The notes under the pieces were generated by a model that was not told the origin of the DNA, searched no databases, and worked only from the letters and a program-made list of their open reading frames with translations. Both the position numbers and the translations under genes were made by a program. From Alishewanella tabrizica (GTDB lineage Bacteria; Pseudomonadota; Gammaproteobacteria; Enterobacterales; Alteromonadaceae), in contig NZ_BMYR01000008.1 of NCBI RefSeq assembly GCF_014652375.1, positions 170,878 through 234,877 on the forward strand: a stretch of 64,000 nucleotides of DNA, read 5' to 3'. Below, piece after piece: positions 27,507 to 40,547 of the stretch. The first letter of the stretch is position 1. Each line of letters starts with the position of its first letter.

Positions 27507-28238
27507 ATGAGCGCAATTTATTTAGGGGTCAATATTGACCACATTGCTACTGTTCGTAACGCCCGCGGTACGGCTTATCCTGAACCCGTACATGCCGCGC
27601 TAATGGCTGAGCAAGCGGGTGCCGATGGCATTACTGTGCATTTACGCGAAGATCGTCGTCATATTATTGATCGAGACGTATTTATTTTACGCGACACCCT
27701 AGCAACTCGGCTGAATTTCGAAATGGCGGTAACCGAGGAAATGTTAGGCATAGCCTGTAAATTAAAGCCTCATTTTAGCTGTCTAGTACCCGAGAAGCGC
27801 TCTGAATTAACCACCGAAGGTGGCCTAGACGTAGCCGGACAGCTAAGCCGAATGACTGATGCTGTTGCGCAGTTAGCCGACTCTGATATTTTAGTGTCAT
27901 TATTTATCGATGCCGATAAAAAACAAATTGAAGCCGCAGTAGCCGCAGGGGCGCCTTATATTGAAATTCATACCGGAAGGTATGCTGAAGCAACGAAAGC
28001 GGCTGAACAGCAAGCCGAGCTAACCCGGATTGCCGACGCGGCAGCTTATGCCGCATCACTCGGCCTCATTGTTAATGCCGGTCACGGTTTACATTATCAT
28101 AATGTACAACCCATCGCCGCCATTCCACAGATGTATGAATTAAATATTGGCCATGCCATTATTGCCCGAGCGCTTTTCAGCGGGTTAGGTCCGGCGGTAA
28201 CAGAAATGAAACGTTTAATGGTGGAGGCCAGAGGGTAA
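27507..28238 (+). CDS. pdxJ: pyridoxine 5'-phosphate synthase
   Basis: Condenses 1-deoxyxylulose 5-phosphate with 3-amino-2-oxopropyl phosphate to pyridoxine 5'-phosphate, the last step of DXP-dependent vitamin B6 synthesis. The TIM-barrel protein of 243 residues opens [16 protein letters not shown] and has [16 protein letters not shown] near 35–50 and [10 protein letters not shown] near 152. ATG at 27507 is preceded by GGAG. The stop overlaps the acpS start (TAATG), the usual pdxJ–acpS pair. Confidence 0.96.
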   Translation: MSAIYLGVNIDHIATVRNARGTAYPEPVHAALMAEQAGADGITVHLREDRRHIIDRDVFILRDTLATRLNFEMAVTEEMLGIACKLKPHFSCLVPEKRSELTTEGGLDVAGQLSRMTDAVAQLADSDILVSLFIDADKKQIEAAVAAGAPYIEIHTGRYAEATKAAEQQAELTRIADAAAYAASLGLIVNAGHGLHYHNVQPIAAIPQMYELNIGHAIIARALFSGLGPAVTEMKRLMVEARG

Positions 28239-28615
28239 TGGCTATTCGTGGGCTGGGTACTGATATTATTGAAATAGCACGGATCAGTCGCAGCTTGCAG
28301 CAAAGCCCGCGGCTAGTGCCGCGGGTATTAACCCCTTTTGAGCAAGAAGAGTTTGCCGCGCATAATCAGCCTGAACGTTATTTTGCCAAGCGGTTTGCGG
28401 CGAAAGAAGCCGCTGCAAAAGCGTTAGGGACCGGTATTGGCCGCGGTATTTCATTTCAGCATTTCGAAATTCGCCATGATGTCCAAGGTAAACCAGAGCT
28501 TGTACTGAACGGCTTTGCCGCTGAGCTCGCTGCCACAATGGGCATAAAGTATACGTGGATCAGTATCAGTGATGAGCAGGCCTACGCTTGCGCCACGGTG
28601 ATATTAGAAGCCTGA
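28238..28615 (+). CDS. acpS: holo-[acyl-carrier-protein] synthase
   Basis: Transfers the 4'-phosphopantetheine arm from coenzyme A to acyl carrier protein. The 125 residues show the family motifs GTDIIEIARI (with the metal-binding Asp) near 7–16 and FAAKEAAAKALGTG near 50–63. Its start overlaps the pdxJ stop. Its last 34 bases overlap the end of barA on the other strand. Confidence 0.95.
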   Translation: MAIRGLGTDIIEIARISRSLQQSPRLVPRVLTPFEQEEFAAHNQPERYFAKRFAAKEAAAKALGTGIGRGISFQHFEIRHDVQGKPELVLNGFAAELAATMGIKYTWISISDEQAYACATVILEA

Positions 28616-31335
28616 AGTAGTTCTTCAGGCATGCTGGTATCTGCCTCTAATAACATCTGTATCACATCGTCTAACTCATATAACTCAGGCTCCAATAACT
28701 TAATATGGGCGCCTTTTTTCAGTTGGGTCTCCAAGGCTTCTAACAAATTTTTTAAGCGCGGTACGCCAGTGTAACAGCAGGCACCATGGAGCTTATGCAA
28801 GGCATGTAGCAACACTTGTTGATCATTGTCGGTGATAGCTTGGCGTATTTGTTTATCAGACTGAGGTAGCGATTTGATCAATAAAAGCAACATCTCTTGC
28901 GCTAACTCGGGTTTGCCAGCCGCGCGCTGCAATGCCGCAGGCCAATCTATTAAGGGTATTGTTGTTAAATGCGGATCCGGTACTTGTTGCGGATTTTTCT
29001 GTAGCTGACAAAATTCCTGTAACGTGTAATGTAGCATCTTTTCATCTAAAGGTTTGGTTAAAAACTCACTGAACCCTAGACTGATTAAGCGCGCGCGCTC
29101 TCCATCCATAGCATGTGCGGTCACGGCAATAATGGGTGTGTGTTCATTCAGTGAGCTTTGGCGAATGCGCTGACACGCACTAATGCCGTCCATTACAGGC
29201 ATATTGATATCCATGAAAATAATATCATAAACATGTTGCGTGGTTTTTTGCCAGGCTTCAGCGCCATCGCGGGCAGAGTCCAATTGTTGCACCCGTTCTC
29301 TTAATAGCGTGTTGATAAGTTTTAAATTAGCTTCGTTATCATCTACTGTTAGCACTTTTAAAGGGTATAAGCTGGGTTTAGCCGGGGCGATCTGTTCTAA
29401 AAAAGGCTGATGATAAGGTTGTGCTAAGGTTAACGCCAATTTACGCATATGCGCAGGTTTTGGTAAGCACGCATTGGCGCCGGAACTGAGCAATGCCTCC
29501 CGTAAATTGGGTGATAACGTATTAACCAGCAAATACATATGCTGACAATGTGTTTTTAAACGTTGTACCAAACTGATAATTTCGTTTACTTGGTTAATGG
29601 CAACAGCACGCCCCAGTAAGCCAATTGCGTAGTGTGCATTTTGGCTTATCGCCTGCTGTAATTGGGCTTTAGTTGCACATACCGTAACGTGCATGCCCCA
29701 ACTTTTCAGCAGTTGTAGGGTTGCTTCGCGCGAATATTGTTGGGGTTCAAAATATAAAACCGTTTTTTGTTCTAATAACTCTAGCGGGAGCGGCTCTGCT
29801 ACGGTTAATTGATGCCGCTGGCATTTAATGGTAAACCAAAAGGTAGAGCCTTCGCCTGGCGAACTTTCAAAGCCAATATTCCCTTGCATGGCGTTTACCA
29901 GCCGCTTTGAGATCAGCAATCCTAAGCCCGATCCAGTTTGTTGATCGTTCTGTTCAATCGGTGAGATCCCATCAAATAACCGAGCTTGCTTTTCTTTATT
30001 GATGCCACGTCCCGTATCTTTTACTGAAATATGAATTAGTGTTTGCTCTTCATTTAAGGTTGTGGCGGTTACTCTAATCACAACGCTGCCATGTTCAGTA
30101 AATTTAATGGCGTTACCCGCAATATTCATTAATACCTGATTAAGGCGCGCCGGATCGGCAATAACATCATCAGGACACTCGGGATCGACAATCAACACCA
30201 ATTCTAATTGTTTATCAAAGGCGTTTGCTGCGAGCAATTCAGTGGCATCATTTAACGTATCGCGCAGCGAAAATGGTTCTGGATTTATTGACATGCGACC
30301 TTCTTCAAGGCGCGAAAAATCGAGTACGTCGTTGACTAAATTGAGCAGGCTATTGGCAGACTTTTGAATAGTATGTAAATAATCACTTTGGTGATGACTG
30401 AGTGGGGTTTTTAACAATTGTCGGGTGAAGCCAATCACGGCATTTAGCGGCGTGCGCAACTCGTGGCTCATCTTGGCTAAAAAATCTGATTTTTGACGAT
30501 TATCTTCAAGCGCTTTACGCTTGGCAAAGTCCAGTTGGATATTTTGTATTTCGAGCTGTTCCATACTTTGTTGGAGATCGCTGGTTACTTGCTCAATATT
30601 TTGTTGCATATCTTGCTCAAACTGCGCTAAACGATCAGCCAGTTGCATAATACCGGTTTGCAGTTGATCTAATTCTCGGATCCCTAGTGGGTAGGCGCGA
30701 ACGCGATATTGCCCATCCATCAATTGTTGCATTTGTTTTTTGATGCGATGAATTTCTGGCTGTAACTTTTGAATTAAATAAAAGGCCAAACATAAGGCGA
30801 GAAAAAGCGCCAACGCTACTAATAAGCTGCTGTGTAAAAACCCAATTTTTTGTTCTAACAACAATTGTTGTTGTTCAAATTGCAATAACAAATAACCGGG
30901 CTCGATATCCCGCAGGGGATTCGTTTTTAATAATGGTTGATATACCAACAAGTGTTGTTGCTGATCTAAATAACTCAGATGTGTTGGTTTAGCCGTGTTT
31001 TGATGCCAGGCTTCTGCGCTTAAATCGTGTTGTGTGTTACTGGTGAGTAATAGATCGCCCTTAGCGTTAAACAGTGAAATGCTGATCACCAAGGGCGAAT
31101 TTAGCCGATGCGCCTGCTCTAATAATAATTTGATCGTCTGTAATTGCTGTTGCTGCAGTAGCTCTTGGCTACTGATCGCTAATGATAGTGCAATATTCGC
31201 GGCTCTCTCTCGTAAATGTAGCGCGCTTTCTTGCTGTTGTTTATGGTTAAAATAGCTGCCCAGAAGCAATGCAACTAGCAATGCAGGCAATACACTGCAT
31301 AAAATTAACCAAAAGCGTAAACCAATTTTCTTCAT
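28582..31335 (-). CDS. barA: hybrid sensor histidine kinase BarA (GacS)
   Basis: Membrane sensor kinase whose partner UvrY/GacA switches on CsrA-sequestering small RNAs, so it links to csrA at 62847. From ATG at 31335 it has 917 residues (918 in E. coli). Order: membrane helix ~7–27, periplasmic domain, membrane helix ~168–187, HAMP, HisKA with H291 in KMSHELRTPLNAV, HATPase with NIAGNAIKF and GSGLGLLIS, a degenerate receiver-like segment ~525–640, a receiver with D709 in FMDINMPVMDG, and HPt with H850 in LHKLHGACC. All three phosphorelay residues are present. An earlier in-frame ATG at 31386 would add 17 residues not typical of the family. Confidence 0.94.
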   Translation of the reverse strand: MKKIGLRFWLILCSVLPALLVALLLGSYFNHKQQQESALHLRERAANIALSLAISSQELLQQQQLQTIKLLLEQAHRLNSPLVISISLFNAKGDLLLTSNTQHDLSAEAWHQNTAKPTHLSYLDQQQHLLVYQPLLKTNPLRDIEPGYLLLQFEQQQLLLEQKIGFLHSSLLVALALFLALCLAFYLIQKLQPEIHRIKKQMQQLMDGQYRVRAYPLGIRELDQLQTGIMQLADRLAQFEQDMQQNIEQVTSDLQQSMEQLEIQNIQLDFAKRKALEDNRQKSDFLAKMSHELRTPLNAVIGFTRQLLKTPLSHHQSDYLHTIQKSANSLLNLVNDVLDFSRLEEGRMSINPEPFSLRDTLNDATELLAANAFDKQLELVLIVDPECPDDVIADPARLNQVLMNIAGNAIKFTEHGSVVIRVTATTLNEEQTLIHISVKDTGRGINKEKQARLFDGISPIEQNDQQTGSGLGLLISKRLVNAMQGNIGFESSPGEGSTFWFTIKCQRHQLTVAEPLPLELLEQKTVLYFEPQQYSREATLQLLKSWGMHVTVCATKAQLQQAISQNAHYAIGLLGRAVAINQVNEIISLVQRLKTHCQHMYLLVNTLSPNLREALLSSGANACLPKPAHMRKLALTLAQPYHQPFLEQIAPAKPSLYPLKVLTVDDNEANLKLINTLLRERVQQLDSARDGAEAWQKTTQHVYDIIFMDINMPVMDGISACQRIRQSSLNEHTPIIAVTAHAMDGERARLISLGFSEFLTKPLDEKMLHYTLQEFCQLQKNPQQVPDPHLTTIPLIDWPAALQRAAGKPELAQEMLLLLIKSLPQSDKQIRQAITDNDQQVLLHALHKLHGACCYTGVPRLKNLLEALETQLKKGAHIKLLEPELYELDDVIQMLLEADTSMPEELLQASNITVAQA

Positions 31336-31418
31336 CAGGGCTCGGCACTTGTTACAATTAAGCTCAGCCATGTCATAATGACACATCCATTGTAAAATGC
31401 CTATAAGACCTGCTTCGA

Positions 31419-32747
31419 ATGGTAATGCTCTATAAACAGAAACAAAAAACGCAGCGCACCGGTCAGCAATTGAAGTTGCTGATAGACCGTGCGGATTATG
31501 AAGGTAACGGTATTGCGCGTTATCAAGACAGGATCACTTTTGTGAGTGGCGCTTTGCCTGGCGAACAGGTCTTGGTTAAGATAATTGAAGACAAACCAGG
31601 ATTTTTAAAAGCGCGCACAGAGCAGGTTATACAACCAAGTCCATTACGAATAGAACCGTTCTGTGCACACATTCATCAATGTGGCGGATGTCAATTGCAA
31701 CATCTGTCGGCAACTGCGCAACAACAAATAAAACAGCAGGGTATTGATGCGTTGTTGCGTCATCAATTACAGCTTGCTGAGCTACCATGGCAACCGTTAT
31801 TAAGCGGTGCAGCGCAAGGTTATCGGCGTAAAGCACGGATTGGTGTGTGGTTTGATAAAAAAACGCGAAACGTTATCGTGGGCTTTCGTCAGCCAGCCAA
31901 TAAGGCCCTTACCCCAATTGCGGCATGTGCGGTACTCAGTCCCGTTTTAACGCCAATTTTTGCCGTTTTAAAACAAGTTGTGAGTGCATTGCCGCAGCCA
32001 GGGTGTATTACTCATGCCGAAGTGATTGACGCACAGGGGCAACCCTTTGTCGTGGTACGCCATACTGCGGCCTTAACAGAAGCTCAACGGCAGGCGTTTG
32101 TTGCCGCGTGGCCTGAAGCAACGTGGCTAGGCGAAGCCTCCGCCGGCGAATTGTGCTATTGGCAAACTGACCGTGCCTCACCCATGTATACTTTAGCCGA
32201 TCAACAATTGTCGTTATCTTTTGCCCCTGACGATTTTATTCAAGTAAATGCACAGATTAATCAACAGATGGTGAATCAAGCTTTGGCCTGGTTAGCGCCG
32301 ACAGCAGATGAAACCATTCTTGATCTTTATGCTGGGATGGGTAACTTCAGCCTAGCGCTGGCGCAGCGCGCTAAATTGGTGCATGGTGTTGAGGGTCTGA
32401 CAAAAATGGTGCAGCAAGCGCAGCATAATGCGCAGGTTAATGACTTACACAATGTGCATTTTTGGCAAGCCGATTTACACTTACCTTGGGGGAATGCGGA
32501 ATGGAATCGTCCCTTATACGATAAAGTCGTATTGGACCCAGCCCGAGCGGGTGCAGAGGGTGCCATTGCTCAGATAGTTGCATTGAAACCGGCACAAATA
32601 TTGTACGTATCTTGTAATGCCGCTACCTTTGCTAGAGACAGCAAAGGGTTACTTAATGCGGGGTATCAATTACAAAAAATTGCTGGAATGGATATGTTTC
32701 CTCATACCAGTCATTTTGAACTTATGGCACTATTCAGCCGTCATTAA
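31419..32747 (+). CDS. rlmD: 23S rRNA (uracil(1939)-C5)-methyltransferase RlmD
   Basis: Methylates U1939 of 23S rRNA with S-adenosylmethionine. The 442-residue protein has an N-terminal TRAM domain (~15–72), then iron-sulphur cluster cysteines C82, C88 and C91 (CAHIHQCGGC) with a fourth near 170. The methyltransferase domain has LDLYAGMGNFSL for SAM binding and LDPARAG plus VSCNAATFARD with the catalytic Cys near 400. It is divergent from barA and upstream of relA, the E. coli order barA/rlmD/relA. The ATG at 31425 is an alternative start. Confidence 0.95.
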   Translation: MVMLYKQKQKTQRTGQQLKLLIDRADYEGNGIARYQDRITFVSGALPGEQVLVKIIEDKPGFLKARTEQVIQPSPLRIEPFCAHIHQCGGCQLQHLSATAQQQIKQQGIDALLRHQLQLAELPWQPLLSGAAQGYRRKARIGVWFDKKTRNVIVGFRQPANKALTPIAACAVLSPVLTPIFAVLKQVVSALPQPGCITHAEVIDAQGQPFVVVRHTAALTEAQRQAFVAAWPEATWLGEASAGELCYWQTDRASPMYTLADQQLSLSFAPDDFIQVNAQINQQMVNQALAWLAPTADETILDLYAGMGNFSLALAQRAKLVHGVEGLTKMVQQAQHNAQVNDLHNVHFWQADLHLPWGNAEWNRPLYDKVVLDPARAGAEGAIAQIVALKPAQILYVSCNAATFARDSKGLLNAGYQLQKIAGMDMFPHTSHFELMALFSRH

Positions 32748-32810
32748 TCATGACGCTTAATTAAGTTGTACAGCAGACTCGCTGCGCAGCGCATTGAATG
32801 AGGACAGAGC

Positions 32811-35006
32811 ATGGTTAGGGTTCGCCAATCACACAGCAGTGGTTACCATGGAGGTGAGACAATAGAGTGGTTGTGCTCATTAGGTCTATCAGATAAAAAA
32901 ATTGGTGCGCTGTTAGAGTGTGCCAGTTGGCTCAAGCAACAGCAATTAGATGATGACGTTGCTGAGGTTCGTACCGGTTGGGAGATGGTTGAAATCCTGG
33001 CTGAGCTAAGAATGGATCATGATGCGTTAATTGCTTCGTTGCTATTTCCCGCGTTTGAGGCGGGCTTATTAGATTTACCCGTATTGGGACAACACTTTTC
33101 TGCGGCGGTCAGCGCCTTGTTAACCTCAGTACAGCAAATGGAAGCCATCCGCACTATTCCCACCAGTGTTAAACAAGGTGCAGATGGTCAGCAGGCCGAC
33201 AATTTACGGCGCATGCTGTTGGCCATGGTAGAAGATGTGCGTGCGGTGGTGATTAAGCTGGCGGCGCAAATTTGTTATTTGCGTGATGTTAAAAATGCCG
33301 ATGAAGAAACCCGTGTTTTAGCCGCGAAAGAAACCAACGCTATTTTTGCCCCTCTGGCCAATCGGTTAGGAATTGGTCAGTTAAAGTGGGAATTAGAAGA
33401 TCTGGCTTTTCGGTATTTACATCCACAAACCTATAAGCAAGTGGCGAGCTTGCTTGAGGAGCGTCGGTTGGATCGTGAGCAATATATGCAAGATTTTGTC
33501 TCGGCGGTTCGCCTAAAAATGCAGGATGCGCAATTACACGCGGAGGTCTATGGCCGACCGAAGCATATTTTTAGTATCTGGAAAAAAATGCAAAAAAAAC
33601 AGCTGTCTTTTGAGCAGCTGTATGACATTCGTGCCGTCCGAATTATCACTGAGCGGGTACAAGATTGCTACGCGGCGCTGGGGTTAGTGCACACGGGCTG
33701 GCGTCATTTACCTAAAGAATTTGACGATTATATTGCTACACCTAAGCAAAATGGCTATCAATCTATTCATACGGTAGTAGTGGGGCCTTTAGGCCGACCT
33801 ATTGAGATCCAAATACGCACTCGGCAAATGCATGAAGAGTCTGAGTTAGGCGTAGCCGCGCATTGGCGCTACAAAGAAGGCGCTGCAGCTGGAAAAACTG
33901 CTGCAAATGATGAAAAAATTGGTTGGTTGCGCAAGCTGTTGCAGTGGCAAGAAGATTTAACCGATGGTACCGACTTAGCCGAAGAATTGCGTACGCAAGT
34001 TATAGAAGATCGAGTCTACGTGTTTACGCCAAAAGGCGATATTGTCGATTTGCCGATAGGCTCCACACCGCTCGACTTTGCCTATTATGTGCATTCTAAT
34101 GTGGGCCATCGTTGTATTGGCGCTAAAATATCTGGTCGGATAGTTCCCTTTACGTATCAATTGAAAACGGGTGATCAAGTCGAAATTTTAACTGGACGTG
34201 AACCCAATCCAAGCCGAGATTGGTTAAACCCCAATTTAGGTTACTTAAAATCGAGCCGCGCTCGCTCAAAAGTGCAGTATTGGTTTCGGCTGCAAGATCG
34301 GGATAAAAATCTGCAAGCGGGTCGCGAATTGCTTGATGCTGAGTTAAATCGTTTAAATTTAGTGATGGATTTCCCAACTAAGGTGCTGGCGCGTTTTAAT
34401 GTGAATAGCATGGATGAGCTTTTGGTGGGGATTGGCGGCGGCGAAATTAAAGTGACACAAGTTGTCCACTTTATTCAGAGCCAGAGCCCGAAACATGAAT
34501 TGCCAGAGATTGATCCAAGGTTAAAAACAAAACCGCTGCCAGTCACTAAAGTGAAAAGTGATGTGGTGGTGCAAGGTGTCGGTAATCTATTAAGCCATAT
34601 GGCCGGGTGCTGTCAGCCTTTACCGGGTGATGCCATCATTGGTTACATTACGCAAGGCCGCGGTATTGCTATTCATCGCGATGATTGCGAGCAGTTTAAA
34701 ACGTTGCTCGATGCCCATCCTGAGCGGGTGGTTGAGGCAACGTGGGGCGATAAATATGCCTCGGGTTACGAAGTAGATATTCGTATTGTCGCGCATGATC
34801 GTAACGGATTATTGCGCGATATCACCAGTATTTTAGCCAACGAAAAAGCCAATGTGACTAAAATGAGCAGCAGCTCCGATATTAAAGCGCAAACTGCCGT
34901 AATCAATATGACGATGGAGCTGTATAATTTAGATTCGTTAAATAAATTACTCAGTAAAGTCAGTCAAATTGACGATGTTATTGAAGCCAAGCGTTTTCAT
35001 CATTAA
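32811..35006 (+). CDS. relA: GTP pyrophosphokinase RelA
   Basis: Ribosome-bound stringent-response enzyme making (p)ppGpp when uncharged tRNA enters the A site. 731 residues (744 in E. coli). The N-terminal pseudo-hydrolase has LLFPAFEAG where active SpoT enzymes have the HD motif, so it should not degrade ppGpp. The synthetase domain (~230–345) carries YDIRAVRIIT and KQNGYQSIHTVV. A TGS domain (~400–465, RVYVFTPKGDIVDLP), a zinc-finger-like region with AGCCQPLPGD (~600) and an ACT domain (~655–731) follow. GAGGA lies before the ATG. mazG follows 9 bases later, a common pair. Confidence 0.96.
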   Translation: MVRVRQSHSSGYHGGETIEWLCSLGLSDKKIGALLECASWLKQQQLDDDVAEVRTGWEMVEILAELRMDHDALIASLLFPAFEAGLLDLPVLGQHFSAAVSALLTSVQQMEAIRTIPTSVKQGADGQQADNLRRMLLAMVEDVRAVVIKLAAQICYLRDVKNADEETRVLAAKETNAIFAPLANRLGIGQLKWELEDLAFRYLHPQTYKQVASLLEERRLDREQYMQDFVSAVRLKMQDAQLHAEVYGRPKHIFSIWKKMQKKQLSFEQLYDIRAVRIITERVQDCYAALGLVHTGWRHLPKEFDDYIATPKQNGYQSIHTVVVGPLGRPIEIQIRTRQMHEESELGVAAHWRYKEGAAAGKTAANDEKIGWLRKLLQWQEDLTDGTDLAEELRTQVIEDRVYVFTPKGDIVDLPIGSTPLDFAYYVHSNVGHRCIGAKISGRIVPFTYQLKTGDQVEILTGREPNPSRDWLNPNLGYLKSSRARSKVQYWFRLQDRDKNLQAGRELLDAELNRLNLVMDFPTKVLARFNVNSMDELLVGIGGGEIKVTQVVHFIQSQSPKHELPEIDPRLKTKPLPVTKVKSDVVVQGVGNLLSHMAGCCQPLPGDAIIGYITQGRGIAIHRDDCEQFKTLLDAHPERVVEATWGDKYASGYEVDIRIVAHDRNGLLRDITSILANEKANVTKMSSSSDIKAQTAVINMTMELYNLDSLNKLLSKVSQIDDVIEAKRFHH

Positions 35007-35015
35007 TAGGTAAAA

Positions 35016-35855
35016 TTGTCCGTGTCATATTCACAACTCGCTGATAGTCAGCAACAAGCAAGTACTGGTAAGACGCCCGAGAGCAATATCGCCAGATTGC
35101 TAACTATTATGGCGAGGTTACGTGATCCGGCCAATGGCTGCCCTTGGGATTTAAAACAAACGTACAGCACTATCGTGCCTTATACTTTGGAAGAGGCGTA
35201 TGAAGTTGCCGATGCTATTGCGCGTGGGGACTTTGATGAGCTGAAAGACGAGCTGGGAGACTTATTGTTTCAAGTGGTGTTTTATGCCCAAATGGCACAA
35301 GAAGAAGCGCGTTTTCAGTTTGCGGATTGTGTTGCGGCTATTTGCGACAAGTTAGAGCGACGTCATCCGCATATTTTTGGCAATGTAGTCGCTGCCGACG
35401 CAGATACCGTGTTAAAAAACTGGGAAGCGTTAAAAAGCCATGAGCGCCAGCAAGTGGGGCAGCACAGTGTTTTAGATAATATCCCACAGGCTATGCCAGC
35501 CTTAAGCCGCGCGTATAAGTTACAAAAACGCTGCGCCAATGTGGGGTTTGATTGGCCTGATGTCGCTGGGTGCTGGGATAAAGTAAAAGAAGAAGTGCTG
35601 GAAGTAGAGCAAACCCAAGCTGATAGCCCTGAGTTAGCCGAAGAGTTGGGCGATTTACTGTTTGCCATGGTAAATGTGGTGCGCAAACATAAATTAGATC
35701 CCGAAGCGGTATTACGGGCCGCCAACAGCAAATTTGAGCAGCGGTTTCGTTTAGTGGAACAGGCCTTGGCAGCACAAGGCAAAACACCTGAACAAAGTGA
35801 TTTAGCAGAAATGGATGCACTGTGGCAGCAGGTAAAACAGCTATCGCGTTGCTGA
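35016..35855 (+). CDS. mazG: nucleoside triphosphate pyrophosphohydrolase MazG
   Basis: Hydrolyses nucleoside triphosphates to monophosphates and pyrophosphate; in E. coli it limits ppGpp accumulation, which fits its place after relA. The 279-residue protein has two MazG domains, each with the acidic metal-binding pattern: EEAYEVADAI ... ELGDLLFQVVFYA near 55–90, and EEVLEVEQ ... EELGDLLFAMVNVV near 195–225. TTG at 35016 has AGG five bases upstream; GTG at 35022 is an alternative. There is no mazEF module between relA and mazG, unlike E. coli. Confidence 0.93.
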   Translation: MSVSYSQLADSQQQASTGKTPESNIARLLTIMARLRDPANGCPWDLKQTYSTIVPYTLEEAYEVADAIARGDFDELKDELGDLLFQVVFYAQMAQEEARFQFADCVAAICDKLERRHPHIFGNVVAADADTVLKNWEALKSHERQQVGQHSVLDNIPQAMPALSRAYKLQKRCANVGFDWPDVAGCWDKVKEEVLEVEQTQADSPELAEELGDLLFAMVNVVRKHKLDPEAVLRAANSKFEQRFRLVEQALAAQGKTPEQSDLAEMDALWQQVKQLSRC

Positions 35856-35979
35856 ATCGAGAGCTGCAAACGAAATAAGTTAGCACTTCGACCTTCTTTA
35901 GATTGAGCCGCGCTTGGTGCTTTGCTATACTTTCCTCCCGTCCTGATACCAAATAGTTAAAGCCTAAAGTTTCCAGTAA

Positions 35980-39041
<3,062 letters not shown>

Positions 39042-39052
39042 TATTGCCCACT

Positions 39053-39080
39053 AAGAGGTTGCGTCTGCAACCTCTTTTTT
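39053..39080 (+). terminator. eno terminator
   Basis: AAGAGGTTGC (39053–39062), loop GTCT, GCAACCTCTT (39067–39076), then T's. A textbook rho-independent terminator directly after eno. Confidence 0.93.
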
Positions 39081-39194
39081 AACAGTCTCCGTCCGCCACT
39101 TTTCCTCTCACTACAATTATTATCTTCTGTATACGCTGCTTTTTACGATAGTATTGCGTTATAGTTCGTTGCTGTTATTGCAAAGAGGTTTGCT

Positions 39195-39806
39195 ATGTCT
39201 GTAATGTTTTCGATACCTACTCTGCTGGTTTTTGCTGGACTAAATAGTGCTGTGGTGTCGCAGGTGAACACGAGCGCTTCGGCTAAAACGCAACTCACTG
39301 AGACTGACCTAAGTAAAATTAGCATAAATGATGTGACTTTAGGTATGGATAAAGCACAGGTTGAAGCACTCTTGCAGCAGCGTTTTTCGACGTCAAAACA
39401 AAGCGATAAAGCCAGTATTGCCGCGTTTAAATGCGTAAAGCGGCAATGTCAGGCGCAGCAGGCTGGCGCCGCAGGAAGTACTTTGTTGGATATTCATTTT
39501 AATGCGCAACTGCAGGTTTACTGGATTAGTATGGAAACGCAAGCTCAGCTTGGTGCTACTCCTGAAGAATGTTTAACATTAGGTAATGAGCAATTAGATG
39601 GCTTACGTCAACAATATAGCCCCAATAATCAGCAGCATTTTTACGGGCCACACTCTGTATCTCTTCGATTAAATAAGCAGGGCCATCCTGATCCTGCCGA
39701 TAACAGTGTTTTCGGATATCGGGTGCAGATTAAATGCGAACCTTTTGCCAAAGGCGTAGCGCAAAGTGAATTTGAGCTTCGTGACAACAGCTTAAACACC
39801 CCTTAG
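39195..39806 (+). CDS. hypothetical exported protein
   Basis: I do not recognise a family. The 203 residues start with a hydrophobic segment (~3–22) that may act as a signal peptide with cleavage near SASA|K at ~30, although it lacks the usual positive charges before the core. The mature part is polar, with four cysteines (FKCVKRQC, EECLTLG, QIKCEP) that could form two disulphides in the periplasm. An AGAGG ribosome-binding site lies 7 bases before the ATG. It is a single gene between the eno terminator and a minus-strand gene, so probably has its own promoter. The segment ISINDVTLGMDKAQVEALL resembles the generic motif of small periplasmic repeat domains; this is weak. Confidence 0.75.
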   Translation: MSVMFSIPTLLVFAGLNSAVVSQVNTSASAKTQLTETDLSKISINDVTLGMDKAQVEALLQQRFSTSKQSDKASIAAFKCVKRQCQAQQAGAAGSTLLDIHFNAQLQVYWISMETQAQLGATPEECLTLGNEQLDGLRQQYSPNNQQHFYGPHSVSLRLNKQGHPDPADNSVFGYRVQIKCEPFAKGVAQSEFELRDNSLNTP

Positions 39807-39881
39807 ATAAGACTTGTTTTAATAAGAAACGTTAAGTCGTTAAGCTAACCTGCTAAATCGTACACCGCGGATACACGCACA

Positions 39882-40400
39882 TTAACCTTGTTGAATCTCC
39901 AAGAGATGATTTTCTAGATGCAAGTAATGCACACTGTAATATTGAGCTTTAGTAAGGCTGCCGTAAGCGAAATGGGGTTCAAGTTCACCTTGCCAATTAA
40001 TAAATTGCTGGAGTTCGTGTAGCAATTCCCGTAGGGCAACATCATTTGGTACGTCAGGCGCGAGTGCTGGTGCACCGGGAATAACCTCATCCAGCGGGTG
40101 TGACATACTGCCCGAAGCCGCAAAAGCATTTAACGCCAACTTCCCTGCGGTGTTTTTAAACAGCGCAGAATAATGTTCAGGATAGCCATGAATAGAGTAA
40201 CGAATACTCTGCGCACAATGCTGAAATATCTGGCTGACACGCCATGTGCCCGTGCTGATTAGCCGATCGGGTTGCAGCCCTCTTAAGCGAGTATGCAAGG
40301 TTTGTAGTGGATAGGGGCGTAGCGTTGCAATAAATTTCAGCCCTAAGACAACAGCTAGGGGGGAGATAGCGGCGGCTTGTAAAAATTGTCGGCGATTCAT
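39882..40400 (-). CDS. DUF1569 (DinB-like) protein with twin-arginine-type leader
   Basis: The 172 residues begin MNRRQFLQAAAISPLAVVLG, a twin-arginine RRxFLQ motif followed by a hydrophobic stretch, which suggests Tat export or a membrane anchor. The rest is helical and ends with EPHFAYGSLTKAQYYSVHYLHLENHLLEI. That pattern (HPxFGxLT...W..LHYxHLxHHLxQF) is the C-terminal signature of DUF1569, a family in the DinB metal-binding superfamily. Several His residues are conserved in it. Function is unknown; Tat export would suit a protein folded with metal in the cytoplasm. It is divergent from the gene at 40548. Confidence 0.75.
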   Translation of the reverse strand: MNRRQFLQAAAISPLAVVLGLKFIATLRPYPLQTLHTRLRGLQPDRLISTGTWRVSQIFQHCAQSIRYSIHGYPEHYSALFKNTAGKLALNAFAASGSMSHPLDEVIPGAPALAPDVPNDVALRELLHELQQFINWQGELEPHFAYGSLTKAQYYSVHYLHLENHLLEIQQG

Positions 40401-40460
40401 ACAGGATAATGTGTTAAGTCTATTTCCTTTAAACTACCGTTTTTCTAAAACAGCGTCTAT

Positions 40461-40480
40461 AGCGAATGCTGGCGTTCGCT
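40461..40480. other. hairpin in the divergent region 40401–40547
   Basis: AGCGAATG (40461–40468) pairs with CGTTCGCT (40473–40480) with one wobble, between two divergent genes. It could be an operator or a remnant repeat. Confidence 0.35.
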
Positions 40481-40547
40481 TGATCTTATCGTATTAATTG
40501 CGTATTTAGCGTTTTACAAAAATTGAGCGATTGGCTAACATCGACAC

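Noticed and set aside
35363..35952. Long antisense frames over the end of mazG
   Set aside because: mazG has both MazG domains intact in the plus direction. The antisense frames are rich in Ser/Cys and Leu, typical of shadow translation.
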